The notes: generated from the sequence alone by a model not told the origin. A stretch of DNA of 64,000 nucleotides from Desulfonatronum sp. SC1 (GCF_003046795.1 NZ_PZKN01000002.1:124001-188000), one strand, 5' to 3'; shown: positions 16,450-25,304, counted from the stretch's first letter. Numbers and translations: made by a program.

Positions 16450-18206
16450 GAAACCTTTTTCTCTCTTTCTTTTTCCGGCGCGGGATCGCGAGATTCCGGC
16501 CGTTGCTTGCGAATGCCGCGCAACTCGTCCAGCAATCCCACCAATCGGCGGAACTGGGTTTTGACCCGCAGACCGTAGGCGCTGGCTTCGTCGTCCTTGA
16601 GCTGGACGTAGCGTTTATTCAGATAGGCATTGCCCAGGACCCGCTCGCACAGGTTGACGACCCTGTCCATCAACCCATCGAAATACGGATGGATTTCAAA
16701 TTTGAAGTCGTGCAGGATGTCGTTCATCTGTTGGAGCATGTCCAGCCAGGAGAGAGGCTGGCCCTTGCGGAAGCGCTGGGTCAGATCCTCCAGGATGCGA
16801 ACCTTGCGGGCTTGCCGGATGTAGGAATACTGCGACCAGACATCGGTGTACAGCCCCTGGTGTTGCTTGAAGATATCCGTATTGTTCGGGTCGAAAAGGT
16901 ACCCGTCCAAAACCTTGACCACCCCGGAATAGAACTCGTCGCTGTATCCGATGATCCTGCGCTGGTGCTTGGACAGCCAGGCAAACAGAAACTTCAGCCG
17001 TTTTTCATGAGTGTCCGTGTTTTCCACGACCTCCAGCTTCTTGAAGCGGATCGACCCGGCGAATTCGCCCTTGACGATATCGTTCAGCTTCAGAAGCATG
17101 TTGGAAATATCCTTGATCACGTTGGCTTCGCAGCAGACCTCTCCGGTCAGGGGGTGGATGATTTCCTGGCGCAGAACGGAGAGCGCCCGGTCCTGGCGGA
17201 CGTTGTTTCGGTCGTAGCGATGCTGGCGGTAGGTCACCCTCAGGATGACGACCTGTTTTTGGGCGTCGACAAAAGCCCCCTGGTCTCCAAGATGGTTGAT
17301 CAGGTCAACCTGGTCGGGGTCGATCCGGACCAGGGCGATCTTGTCCACATGCGGATAGGATTTGGCCTGTGGCGAGGAGTGCAATGTCGTGATGGTCCGG
17401 TCCGACTGTCCGAGGACGCGAATCAGGAAATCCTCGCTCAGTTTGAAGAGACGGCGCGCGAACAGGGCGGATGAGGTTCTGCGCTCGGAAACAATGGCAA
17501 ATCCGTACAATTCCATCAAAAATTGATAGACGAAGTTGCGGTGTCGTTCGTAGCAACGGTTGTCGCCGACCTTGAACTTGCCGATGCGCAAGCCAAAGCG
17601 TTTCAGTTCCGTGTCCAGGTCTGAAGGGAAGGAGGCGTTGATTCCCGAAAAGATAAATGGTCCTTGAGGAAGCTGGGAGAAAACATGCCCGCGCTCCATG
17701 CGCAGCAGGAAGGACAGCGCCCGCGGGTAATGCTCCAATGCCGTCAGATTCTGCTCGGAGAAATAGAACTGAAACTCGTCGTGCATCTGCCTGGGCAGGC
17801 GGTTTTGGAAGGCCAATTGATTTTGGCGGGAGATCTGGATTTCCAGGGGGCAGACGGACTGATCGTCCTGATCCAGGTGTTCAAAAGGGGAGTGCAGGAT
17901 GTCGAATTGAAAAATTTCCTGGAAATAGGAGAGGGGTCTGGCCAGAGCCACCAGGCTGAACCCGGGCAAATGCTTGTATTCGAAGATGTCTACGTCAAAG
18001 GAGGGAAGGAGTTCCCTGGCTTCGACAAGAGGGTAATTGGTCGTTTCAAAATAAGGTTTTATCAAGCAATACTTGACATGCACCATGTCCAGAAAACGGC
18101 GCAAATCGGAAAGGGTGCCGAACTCCGGAAGGCCTTCGAACGTCCAAGGGTCGGCCCAGGCAATATCCTGGGCTTGAGAAAACGCCTGCTCCCAGATAAT
18201 GCTCAT
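16446..18206 (-). CDS. Uncharacterised 586-residue cytoplasmic protein
   Basis: 586 residues with no signal peptide or membrane helix and no catalytic motif I recognise. It is rich in aromatic and charged residues, with predicted helices throughout the second half (KVRILEDLTQRFRKGQPLS and VVNLCERVLGNAYLNKR) and a basic tail RKQRPESRDPAPEKEREKK. The stop overlaps the gcvT ATG by 4 bp, so it is co-translated with gcvT and heads the gcvT-rsmE-zinc ribbon-rarA series. Normal GC content and codon use suggest a resident core gene of the lineage. Confidence 0.75.
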   Translation of the reverse strand: MSIIWEQAFSQAQDIAWADPWTFEGLPEFGTLSDLRRFLDMVHVKYCLIKPYFETTNYPLVEARELLPSFDVDIFEYKHLPGFSLVALARPLSYFQEIFQFDILHSPFEHLDQDDQSVCPLEIQISRQNQLAFQNRLPRQMHDEFQFYFSEQNLTALEHYPRALSFLLRMERGHVFSQLPQGPFIFSGINASFPSDLDTELKRFGLRIGKFKVGDNRCYERHRNFVYQFLMELYGFAIVSERRTSSALFARRLFKLSEDFLIRVLGQSDRTITTLHSSPQAKSYPHVDKIALVRIDPDQVDLINHLGDQGAFVDAQKQVVILRVTYRQHRYDRNNVRQDRALSVLRQEIIHPLTGEVCCEANVIKDISNMLLKLNDIVKGEFAGSIRFKKLEVVENTDTHEKRLKFLFAWLSKHQRRIIGYSDEFYSGVVKVLDGYLFDPNNTDIFKQHQGLYTDVWSQYSYIRQARKVRILEDLTQRFRKGQPLSWLDMLQQMNDILHDFKFEIHPYFDGLMDRVVNLCERVLGNAYLNKRYVQLKDDEASAYGLRVKTQFRRLVGLLDELRGIRKQRPESRDPAPEKEREKKVS

Positions 18207-18249
18207 GGCGAGAAGGGCGTTTGATCGTGGTGGAGAAAAAAGAGGCGCT

Positions 18250-18283
18250 TTAACTGCTTCATTCTCTTAACTGCTTCATTCTC
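18250..18283. repeat. Tandem 17-bp direct repeat
   Basis: TTAACTGCTTCATTCTC occurs twice with no gap, 18250-18266 and 18267-18283, between the divergent 586-residue gene and the acyltransferase gene. The rest of the 267-bp intergenic gap (18207-18473) is AT-rich and must carry both divergent promoters, but I could not place them with confidence. Confidence 0.8.
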
Positions 18284-18473
18284 ATGTGCCTTCCATGCAA
18301 TTCGTATACATTTTGAAAGATTATCCGAGTTTTTGTTAAAAAACAACATGTGGCCGTGTCACTCGCAGGGCCGATTTGTCCTCCCAGCAGGCTTGTCCCG
18401 ACACCAGCATCAATATAATTATATTTTTCAAACTATTGAATCCAATACCTAAAGCAAAACACAAATAATACGC

Positions 18474-19397
18474 ATGCGCACGATCCTTTATGAAACACTG
18501 GCCGCCCTTGGGCAGCACGCTGACTTTCGGCATGTTCAAGTCATGGGCGCAGGCCTTGGCCGACTGATTTGGGCCTTAGTGCCGTCACGACGCAGGCTGG
18601 CCACGACCGCCATCATGGAACGTCTGGGGCTGGACCCAGCCCAGGCAAGAGCCGCGGCTCGAAACAGCTTTCTACACAACGGCCGATCTTTTCTGGAAAT
18701 CCTGCTGTGCCGCAGGATCGATTGGCGGTTCGTCCGGGATAGGTTGATTATCGATGATCCGGAACTCTTCCGAGAAACCCTTGATAAACTGCGGGGGCGG
18801 CCCTGCGTGGCAGCCACGGCGCACCTCGGTGCCTGGGAACTTATAAGTGGGCTGCTGCACCTGATAACCCCCCAGGAACACAAGCAAGTGATCGTCAAAG
18901 CTACCCACGATCAATATTTGTATTCCGTCATTCGGCGAATGCGCAGCCAACCGACGGTGCGCGTCGTCGAGCACGAACAAGCCGTGCCCAAGGTATTGCG
19001 CAACTTGAAGCAAAATGGCTTGAGTGGCTTTCTCGTGGATCACAATTGCCGGAGGGAAGAAGCGGTTTTTTTGCCGTTTCTGGGACGAGAAGCCGCGGTC
19101 AACATCGGCCCGGCCTTGCTGGCCTTGCGGGCCAAGGCCTTGGTCTGGCCGGCTTTTCTGGTTCGTGAGCCTTCGGATAAGTTCCGACTCGTTTTTGAAG
19201 CGCCGTTGGACGTCCAGAGCATACCCGGAGATCGCCATGAAAAAGTTGAAGCCATTGCCCGGTTCTACACCCAGGCCGTGGAGCGAATGGTGCGTCGTTA
19301 TCCTGAACAATGGTTCTGGATGCACAGGCGCTGGAAAACGCGTCCCGAAGGAGAGGAGAACGAGGCGGGGGGCTACGATTCATCTACGGAGGGGTAG
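18474..19397 (+). CDS. Lysophospholipid/lipid A acyltransferase family protein (LpxL/HtrB-like)
   Basis: 307 residues. The acyltransferase motif sits at TAHLGAWELISGLLH (the H-x4-E/D form typical of LpxL/LpxM), followed by GLSGFLVDHN in the position of the substrate-binding block and FLPFLGREAAVNIGPALLAL. LpxL-type enzymes add secondary acyl chains to Kdo2-lipid A at the inner membrane. No strong N-terminal anchor is seen. The gene stands alone on the plus strand; its low-GC upstream region contrasts with its GC-rich body. Confidence 0.85.
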   Translation: MRTILYETLAALGQHADFRHVQVMGAGLGRLIWALVPSRRRLATTAIMERLGLDPAQARAAARNSFLHNGRSFLEILLCRRIDWRFVRDRLIIDDPELFRETLDKLRGRPCVAATAHLGAWELISGLLHLITPQEHKQVIVKATHDQYLYSVIRRMRSQPTVRVVEHEQAVPKVLRNLKQNGLSGFLVDHNCRREEAVFLPFLGREAAVNIGPALLALRAKALVWPAFLVREPSDKFRLVFEAPLDVQSIPGDRHEKVEAIARFYTQAVERMVRRYPEQWFWMHRRWKTRPEGEENEAGGYDSSTEG

Positions 19398-19602
19398 GAC
19401 GCCAGTCCCTCCGAAGCACGTTGAAAAACTCAACACACATCAAAGTTTACATAATTTACATTATGAGCCACAAATCCATCCCTTAAGATTATTCATTGTT
19501 TGTGAGAAGATTCCTGCTTGAACTTTTTATCAGGGTCCTCTTCGGCCTGTTGATCGTTTCCACGCTGGAGAATGGGAATTGTAACTGCGGATTACATGTT
19601 GA

Positions 19603-19630
19603 CTGGATACCAGCCTGTGCCGGTATGACG
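19603..19630. repeat. Dispersed imperfect palindrome, copy 1
   Basis: CTGGATACCAGCCTGTGCCG followed by GTATGACG: ATACC-GCC pairs imperfectly with GCCGGTAT. It resembles the intergenic REP/BIME-like units (GGATxCCxGCyTxxGCCGGxATGACG) found in many proteobacteria. A second copy at 21713-21740 matches at 21 of 28 positions. Confidence 0.75.
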
Positions 19631-19708
19631 AATTGCGTGCCGCGTTGGCGAGTTCTCTGCCCGGAGTTAATGAGCATAGGACTGGCTGTCACCGCTTGGC
19701 CAGAAAAC

Positions 19709-19743
19709 AAAAAAGGAGTTACAGCTGAAAGCTGTAACTCCTT
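19709..19743 (-). terminator. Rho-independent terminator of tRNA-Arg(TCT)
   Basis: Minus-strand 13-bp perfect stem AAGGAGTTACAGC/GCTGTAACTCCTT with a 5-nt loop, followed by a T-run (A-run 19709-19714). It starts 10 bp past the tRNA 3' end. Confidence 0.93.
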
Positions 19744-19752
19744 GACTTTATT

Positions 19753-19829
19753 TGGCGCGCCAGGGAGGGATCGAACCCCCGACCCTCGGCTTAGAAGGCC
19801 GATGCTCTATCCAACTGAGCTACTGGCGC
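19753..19829 (-). tRNA. tRNA-Arg (anticodon TCT)
   Basis: A 77-nt cloverleaf: acceptor GCGCCAG/CTGGCGC, D-arm TAGCTCAGTTGGATAGAG, anticodon loop CTTCTAA (TCT), T-arm GGTTCGATCC and encoded CCA with a G discriminator. Reads AGA/AGG codons. Confidence 0.96.
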
Positions 19830-19839
19830 AAAGGGTTTA

Positions 19840-19869
19840 TATTTACTGTAAGTTCTTGGACTTGGTCAA
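19840..19869 (-). promoter_or_regulatory. Candidate sigma-70 promoter of tRNA-Arg(TCT)
   Basis: Minus-strand TTGACC (19864-19869), 18 bp, then TAAATA (19840-19845), about 10 bp before the tRNA 5' end. Confidence 0.5.
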
Positions 19870-19905
19870 GGGCGGCGATGCGTTTGTCTTGACTGGACCT
19901 GATAG

Positions 19906-20808
19906 TCAGCGTGGGGCGCAGCTGCTTCGTGTCTCGCTCTCGGCCCGGACCATGAGCAAGACGGCGAAAATGATCAGCGCTGCTCCCAAAATACCGAGAT
20001 AGCCCAATCGTTCGCCCCACCACGCAAAGGCGACCAACGCGGCCACGACGGGTTCAAACGTGGCCACCACCGAGGCCCGAGTGGCTTCCAGGCGGCGGAG
20101 TCCCGCGCAATAGGCCAGGAAGGCTCCATAGGTGGAAACAAGGGCCAGAGCGGACAAGGCCGTCCAGGCGACAAACGTCTTCTCGTGAAAGGTCACGAAA
20201 GGATACAGGGCCATGGCTCCGATGGGCAAGGCGACAACCATCACAGTAGCCGCGGAGTACTTGTTCAAGTATCTCTTTCCGAAAATATAGTAGAGGGCAT
20301 AGGTCAATCCCGAAAGCAGACCATACCCCACCGCCGCCGGACTCCACAGACCGTCACGCAGAGCGGTCATGCCGTCCGGGCCGAGGCTGACTCCCAGGAC
20401 GCCCAACAACGTCAGGCCCACGGCCAGTATCTTGATGCGTCCCAGTGTTTCCCCGAGAAATAGCCAGGCCAGCAAGGCCACCCAGGCCGGCGCGGTATAA
20501 AGCAGAACCGCGGCGACGGAAGCGCCGCCAAGATCCACGGTCTTTTGGAATGCGCCGTAAAACAGTCCGACGCAAACCAGGCCGAAGAAGAAAAAAGCAG
20601 GTAGATCGGCACGATGGACTTGCCACTGTCCGCAAATCGAGACATGAATCATGAAGAGCAACGCTCCCAGGGTCGCTCGCCAGAAGGCCACCTCCAGCGG
20701 CGTCAATCCTTGCTGAAATGCCAGCAAGGCCAAGGGGCCGATCATCCCCCAGAGAGTTGCGGCCAGAAGAACATAGGCGTAGCCTGCCTTGGATTCCACC
20801 GGCGTCAT
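19906..20808 (-). CDS. EamA/DMT-family transporter
   Basis: 300 residues with ten predicted membrane helices in two repeated halves, the EamA (drug/metabolite transporter) layout. The first half has WGMIGPLALLAFQQGLTPLE and WRATLGALLF. The segment AAVLLYTAPAWVALLAWLFL, then GE, is typical of the family, and its second-half counterpart is VATFEPVVAALVAFAWWGERL. These inner-membrane proteins export or import small metabolites; the substrate cannot be told. Divergent from the PHP gene with 116 bp between starts. Confidence 0.92.
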   Translation of the reverse strand: MTPVESKAGYAYVLLAATLWGMIGPLALLAFQQGLTPLEVAFWRATLGALLFMIHVSICGQWQVHRADLPAFFFFGLVCVGLFYGAFQKTVDLGGASVAAVLLYTAPAWVALLAWLFLGETLGRIKILAVGLTLLGVLGVSLGPDGMTALRDGLWSPAAVGYGLLSGLTYALYYIFGKRYLNKYSAATVMVVALPIGAMALYPFVTFHEKTFVAWTALSALALVSTYGAFLAYCAGLRRLEATRASVVATFEPVVAALVAFAWWGERLGYLGILGAALIIFAVLLMVRAESETRSSCAPR

Positions 20809-20924
20809 TGCTTGTCATCGCCTTTCGCGTCGTCAGCATAGCGCCGCCCTGGACACTCATTTAGTCCTTCAAGTATCTCTTTAATCATCATGGTCGCCCG
20901 AGCCTCCGGGTCTGCCGCGTTATT

Positions 20925-21620
20925 ATGCGTATTGATTGTCATTTCCATACAAGCCCACACTCCCGCTGCTCTCTCGTCAGCCCGAAAACCGCGTGTGAAG
21001 TAGCCGTTTCCAGGGGGCTGGACGCCCTGCTCTTTACGGAACACGGCGTCTACTGGGATCAGGACAGCCTCGACGCCCTGCAGTCCGCAAATCCGAAGTT
21101 AAAGCTTTACACTGGAATCGAAATCGAACTGACGGAAGGGTATCATGTCGTGGCGTTCGGGGCTCGTTTGCTGGATCGCTCCGTTCCGCCACTCTCCCTC
21201 TCCGAACTTAACCGCCTCGTCGCCCCTGAGCGCGACAACACGTTTCTCTTCGTCGCGCACGCCTTTCGCTACCAGCCGTATTCAACCCCCGAACTGGAGC
21301 AAATTCTGGGTTGTTGCGACGGAATGGAAATGCGGTCAATCAACATCCTGCGCGACCATGCCGTAGCGCACCCCACCAAGCTCGTGTCGGCGGACCATGC
21401 CCTCTACGAACACTCTTTACAAGCGTACAACCTTATTCCGGTGTATAACTCCGACGGCCACGACGAAGACAGTATCGGCCTGATTTCCAATGAATTGACC
21501 GGCGTCTCCCCTCCGTCGGACGAGACAGCCCTTGCCCGTCTTTTCAAGAGCAGCCACCCCGTTGAATTGCAGGACCGCCAACGGCTCGCCAGACATGCCC
21601 TCCTGGGCCTCAACTTGTGA
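20925..21620 (+). CDS. PHP-domain metal-dependent phosphoesterase
   Basis: 231 residues. The PHP metal-site motifs are visible: DCHFHTSPHSRC (motif I, HxH), LFTEHGVYW (motif II), IEIELTEGYHVV (motif III, Glu) and YNSDGHDEDSIG (motif IV, DxH). Relatives include histidinol phosphatase, RNase AM (YciV/TrpH) and stand-alone phosphoesterases; it lacks the insertion and length of TrpH. No strong ribosome site at ATG 20925. Confidence 0.88.
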   Translation: MRIDCHFHTSPHSRCSLVSPKTACEVAVSRGLDALLFTEHGVYWDQDSLDALQSANPKLKLYTGIEIELTEGYHVVAFGARLLDRSVPPLSLSELNRLVAPERDNTFLFVAHAFRYQPYSTPELEQILGCCDGMEMRSINILRDHAVAHPTKLVSADHALYEHSLQAYNLIPVYNSDGHDEDSIGLISNELTGVSPPSDETALARLFKSSHPVELQDRQRLARHALLGLNL

Positions 21621-21712
21621 ATTTTTTTAAATTCGCAAACGGTCTGACCCGTAAAAGTTCAAGCTCTTGTTTAAGGAAAGCCGTAACCACTTAGCAAAGC
21701 CAGAGAAAAGAC

Positions 21713-21740
21713 CTGGATGCTGGCTTACGCCGGCATGACG
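21713..21740. repeat. Dispersed imperfect palindrome, copy 2
   Basis: CTGGATGCTGGCTTACGCCG then GCATGACG, matching the copy at 19603-19630 in 21 of 28 positions, with compensatory changes in the pairing arms (ATGC-TGGC with GCCGGCAT). It lies in the convergent gap between the PHP gene and the diguanylate cyclase, where it could also act as a transcript end. Confidence 0.75.
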
Positions 21741-21852
21741 TCTCGTACCATGTCGTTTCCCTGTTAGTCATATACCGACGAAGGCCGATGCGTTTCCGGC
21801 TATCCAGTCCGAAATGTCGCGGACGAGCTGAATAATTCGAAAAAAACCGATC

Positions 21853-22770
21853 TTAATTCGCCGCGGCCTGAACCCGGTTGCGGCCGGTGTCCTTGGCTTT
21901 GTAGATAGCACCGTCCGCGGCGTCCACCAGGGCCAAGGGGGAAGTGTCCACGGTGGCGAAGCCTGTGGCGTGGCCCAGGGAGACGGTCACGTGGTTCGCG
22001 ACCGGGGAGTGCGCGTGGGGGAGCTTGAGGTTGGCGACGGCCTCGCGCATGGCCGAGGCGATTCTCTCGGCCCCCTGGGAGTCGGTCTCCGGGAGCAGGG
22101 CCGCGAACTCCTCGCCGCCGTAGCGGGCGACCATGTCCGCCGGGCGTTGAACCACGGAGCGTAACGCCCCGGCCACCTGCTGCAGGCAGATGTCTCCGGC
22201 TCCGTGGCCGTAGTTATCGTTATAGTGCTTGAAATGGTCGATATCGACCATCACCACGCTGATGGGCAGGGCGTTTCGGGATGCGCGCTTCCATTCATGC
22301 TCCAGGCTTTGATCGAAACTGCGGCGGTTGGCGATTCCGGTCAACCCATCCACCAAGGCCAATTTTTCGAGCATTTCCGTACGAATTTTTAGCTGAATCT
22401 GGGTGCGCACCCTGGCTTTGACCACCGGGATGCTGAACGGCTTGGAGATATAGTCCACGGCCCCGAGATTCAGCCCCAGGGCCTCGTCTTCGCTGGAGCT
22501 TTTGGCCGTGACGAAGATAACGGGAATGTTCTTTGTTTCCGGGACGTTTTTGAGCCGCCGACAGACTTCGTATCCATCCATCTCCGGCATCATGACGTCC
22601 AGCAGGATGATGTCCGGCGGGTCGTCGGACGCGGCAATGGCCAGAGCCTTTGGGCCGTTGGCGGCGATGCGCACCCGGTAGTCCGCTCGCAGGGCTTCGG
22701 CTAGCACCTGGATGTTGACGGGAACGTCGTCCACGATCAATACGGATCGGAACTCCTGGGATTCGGACAT
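21853..22770 (-). CDS. Response regulator diguanylate cyclase (REC-GGDEF)
   Basis: 305 residues. REC domain at about 9-125 with the phospho-Asp in IILLDVMMPEMDGYEV and Lys in VTAKSSSED; GGDEF domain at about 165-300 with active site RYGGEEFAALLPE. An inhibitory I-site RPAD sits five residues before GGEEF, so product inhibition by c-di-GMP is expected. It makes c-di-GMP, probably on phosphorylation. Its gene starts 3 bp after the hybrid kinase gene, its likely partner. Confidence 0.95.
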   Translation of the reverse strand: MSESQEFRSVLIVDDVPVNIQVLAEALRADYRVRIAANGPKALAIAASDDPPDIILLDVMMPEMDGYEVCRRLKNVPETKNIPVIFVTAKSSSEDEALGLNLGAVDYISKPFSIPVVKARVRTQIQLKIRTEMLEKLALVDGLTGIANRRSFDQSLEHEWKRASRNALPISVVMVDIDHFKHYNDNYGHGAGDICLQQVAGALRSVVQRPADMVARYGGEEFAALLPETDSQGAERIASAMREAVANLKLPHAHSPVANHVTVSLGHATGFATVDTSPLALVDAADGAIYKAKDTGRNRVQAAAN

Positions 22771-22773
22771 GCG

Positions 22774-25059
22774 TCATACTCCTTGTTCCGGTCGCGACGA
22801 CACGGCGGTTCGCATCGCCTGGAGGACGGCGAAGGCGGAATCGTAATCAAAGCGTTCCAGACATCGCCGTGCTTCCTCCATCAAGCCCCGCTCTCCTCCG
22901 GCCAAGGCCCGTTCCAATCGTTCCAGGACGGCTTCCTCCACCAAGTCTCCGCTTTCCACCAAACGGATTATCTTGTCCAGGATTTCCAGGGAAACCTCGG
23001 GGTCCAGTTCTCCGGAACCATCTGAATAAACAGGGATATCCGGCGAGCAGACATCGGCGGTGGAAGCCCCTGGTACCGGCTTCGTCGCCGAATCGGAGCG
23101 TCCGGCGATCCATTTGGCCAGAACGGTGAACAATTCATGGGACTCAATGGGTTTGGCCAGATAGTCGTCCATGCCCGCGGCCAGACAGTCCTCCCGGTCT
23201 TGAGCCATGGCCCCGGCTGTCATGGCGATGATCGGAATATGGGGTTCACGATCGTAGGGGTCAGGATTCAGCGGTTCACGGTTCACGGTTGTTTCCGTGG
23301 TGTCGTCGGAATGGGTTGCAATTGGCGCAACTCCGTCGGGCGCATCGCGGTGCGCCCCTACACCAATACCGATATTCGCCGTTTCTCCAACCGTTGAACC
23401 GTTGAACCGTGAACCGTGAACCTCCGCTGCGCGGATCCGCCGGGTCGCCTCCAGGCCGTTCATTACCGGCATTTGGACGTCCATGAGCACGGCGTCGAAT
23501 CGGTTGGGCCGGTCGGCGTTCTCCACAATCTCGTCCCCGAAAGTCCCTTGCATCGCCTGAACAGCCTCCAACCCATTTCGAGCGACAACGACACGCAGTC
23601 CAGCCTGCTGGAGGTGTTCCCGGGCGACTTCCTCGTTGATGGCGTCATCCTCGACCAACAAAACCCGCGCCCCCCGAATGGAGTTGACCAAGGTCCGGAT
23701 ATCCGGAGGGCTCGCGGCGGTGCAGGGAGTGGAAGATAGGTCGGATTCCGATTCCGTGGCGGGTAGAAAGCTCGCGGTGAGTACAAAGGTGCTGCCCCGG
23801 CCTGGAACGCTATCAAAGACCAGGTTGCCGTTCATCATCTCGGCCAGGTGTTTGCTGATGGCCAGTCCCAGTCCCGTGCCGCCGAACTTACGGTTGATGG
23901 ACGTGTCGGCCTGGGAGAAAACGTTGCAGAGCCGCTCGCGCTCCTCGGGCTTGATGCCGATGCCCGTATCCTTCACGGAGAACCGGAGCCGAACCTGCTC
24001 GGCGTCCCGGCGCTCCAGGCCGACGAGCAGTTCCACCCCGCCGTGTTCCGTGAACTTCACGGCGTTGTTCAGCAAATTGGTCAGGGCCTGTTCCAGGCGC
24101 AGTGAGTCGCCCACGAGACTCCGGGGAACATCCGGTTCCACGTAAAAAGAGAGCGTCAGCCCCTTTTCCTTGACCGGCGCCTCCATCAGCGCGGCCAATT
24201 GATCCAGGGCCTCGTTCAGGGCGAAAAGCCGCTGCTCCAAAACCATCCGTCCGGCCTCGATCTTGGAAAAATCCAGGATATCGTTGAGAATACTTAACAA
24301 CATCCTGGATGAGCGCAGCACTTTTTGCAGATAGTCGCGCTGCCGAGGTTCCAGTTGGGTTTCCAGGCAAAGCTGGGTCAGGCCGATCACCGCGTTTAGA
24401 GGGGTGCGGATTTCATGACTCATGTTGGCCAGAAAATCGCTTTTGGTTCTGGATGCAGCCTCCGCCGTCTCCTTGGCCTGGACCAAAGCAGCTTCAACCA
24501 ACTTGCGCTCCGTGACGTCCCTGGCCGCGGCGTAAATGCTTCCCCCCTGGGGCTTGGAGCGCCATTCGATCCACCGGTACGAGCCATCCCGCGCGCGTAA
24601 GCGATTTGCGAAATACAGCACGTCCTGCTGAGCGGCCAGGTTTGTGCCGACGGTCAGAGTCTGGTCCATGTCCTCGGGATGGACGAAGTCCAGGTACGGT
24701 CGGCCCTCAAGCTCCGAAAGCGGATATCCGAGCACATTTTCCCATTCCGGGTTAAGCCGGATAAAGCGCCCGTGGACGTCGGCAATACAAAGCAGATCCA
24801 GGGATACGCTAAAAAACCGCTCCAGTTCAACGTTCTTTTTCCGCAGGGCCTCATCCGCCGCGGCCATGCTCGCCGCGACTTGCGCCCGTCGCCGCTGGTT
24901 CACCGTGAGCACAAACACGGAGACCACTGTCAGCAGGGCGAACAAGCCACCCAGAGCCAAAAGATGCTCTTTGCAAAGTACCTGGAGAGTGAAGAACCCG
25001 CCGAGAACCGCCAGCAGGGCCCCCAACAGCAACCATTCCGTCAAGAAGTGTCGTTTCAT
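22774..25059 (-). CDS. Hybrid sensor histidine kinase (TM-PAS-HisKA-HATPase-REC)
   Basis: 761 residues. Two membrane helices at about 8-28 and 33-53, a PAS domain at about 80-185, HisKA with the phospho-acceptor His215 in MSHEIRTPLN, HATPase with DTGIGIKPEER and GGTGLGLAISKHLAEMM, and a receiver domain from about residue 465 with LMDVQMPVMNG. The receiver is interrupted after RRIRAAE by about 60 low-complexity residues (about 546-606) encoded by repeat-like DNA, then continues at PIIAMTAGAM and the conserved Lys in YLAKPIES. The C-terminal 80 residues are helical. Probable partner is the REC-GGDEF protein downstream. The insertion is in frame, so the gene may still be functional. Confidence 0.93.
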   Translation of the reverse strand: MKRHFLTEWLLLGALLAVLGGFFTLQVLCKEHLLALGGLFALLTVVSVFVLTVNQRRRAQVAASMAAADEALRKKNVELERFFSVSLDLLCIADVHGRFIRLNPEWENVLGYPLSELEGRPYLDFVHPEDMDQTLTVGTNLAAQQDVLYFANRLRARDGSYRWIEWRSKPQGGSIYAAARDVTERKLVEAALVQAKETAEAASRTKSDFLANMSHEIRTPLNAVIGLTQLCLETQLEPRQRDYLQKVLRSSRMLLSILNDILDFSKIEAGRMVLEQRLFALNEALDQLAALMEAPVKEKGLTLSFYVEPDVPRSLVGDSLRLEQALTNLLNNAVKFTEHGGVELLVGLERRDAEQVRLRFSVKDTGIGIKPEERERLCNVFSQADTSINRKFGGTGLGLAISKHLAEMMNGNLVFDSVPGRGSTFVLTASFLPATESESDLSSTPCTAASPPDIRTLVNSIRGARVLLVEDDAINEEVAREHLQQAGLRVVVARNGLEAVQAMQGTFGDEIVENADRPNRFDAVLMDVQMPVMNGLEATRRIRAAEVHGSRFNGSTVGETANIGIGVGAHRDAPDGVAPIATHSDDTTETTVNREPLNPDPYDREPHIPIIAMTAGAMAQDREDCLAAGMDDYLAKPIESHELFTVLAKWIAGRSDSATKPVPGASTADVCSPDIPVYSDGSGELDPEVSLEILDKIIRLVESGDLVEEAVLERLERALAGGERGLMEEARRCLERFDYDSAFAVLQAMRTAVSSRPEQGV
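23245..23425. repeat. Repeat-like DNA inserted in frame within the kinase receiver domain
   Basis: This block interrupts an otherwise ordinary REC coding sequence. Its edges hold oppositely oriented copies of the phrase GGTTCACGGTTCACGG (left, near 23273) and AACCGTGAACCGTGAACC (right, near 23405). The centre holds GCGCATCGCGGTGCGCCCCT, a palindrome of the 'GTAGGGGCGCACC' type seen as a dispersed intergenic repeat in many genomes. The minus-strand translation (GVGAHRDAPDG) matches the known appearance of that repeat. Similar AACCGTGAACC text recurs at 48825-48855. Exact borders are estimates. Confidence 0.7.
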
Positions 25060-25304
25060 GAATTACGACCGCGTGAGGAGTTCGATTCGAGCAGGAACAC
25101 CGCTTTGCCGTGCACGATTAAAGATGTGAGCGGCCAATTATGATTGATATGTACCAAAAAGTTGCATCCTGAGCACAGGTCCGGACAAAGTCAATCACGG
25201 CCTGAATAAACCGTGCATGCAGGTCCGACGACGAACGGGTTGACAGCGGAGCCGGACCTCCATAGGCCTCATCCATTTCCACACTAATAAGATCAGTTCC
25301 CCAA

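Larger units (their letters stand above)
19398..19752. other. 355-bp intergenic gap with repeat and terminator
   Basis: AT-rich start, then the dispersed palindromic repeat at 19603-19630 and the tRNA terminator at 19709-19743. Short open frames here include a minus-strand one reading VIPAQAGIQ, which is the known translation of this kind of repeat and not a gene. Confidence 0.6.

Noticed and set aside
19489-19710. 73-residue open frame on the minus strand reading VIPAQAGIQ
   Set aside because: This is the typical translation of a dispersed palindromic repeat, not a protein.
22774-25059. Hybrid kinase as a pseudogene because of the insertion in its receiver
   Set aside because: The insertion keeps the reading frame and all kinase and receiver key residues remain, so a broken-gene call is not justified.
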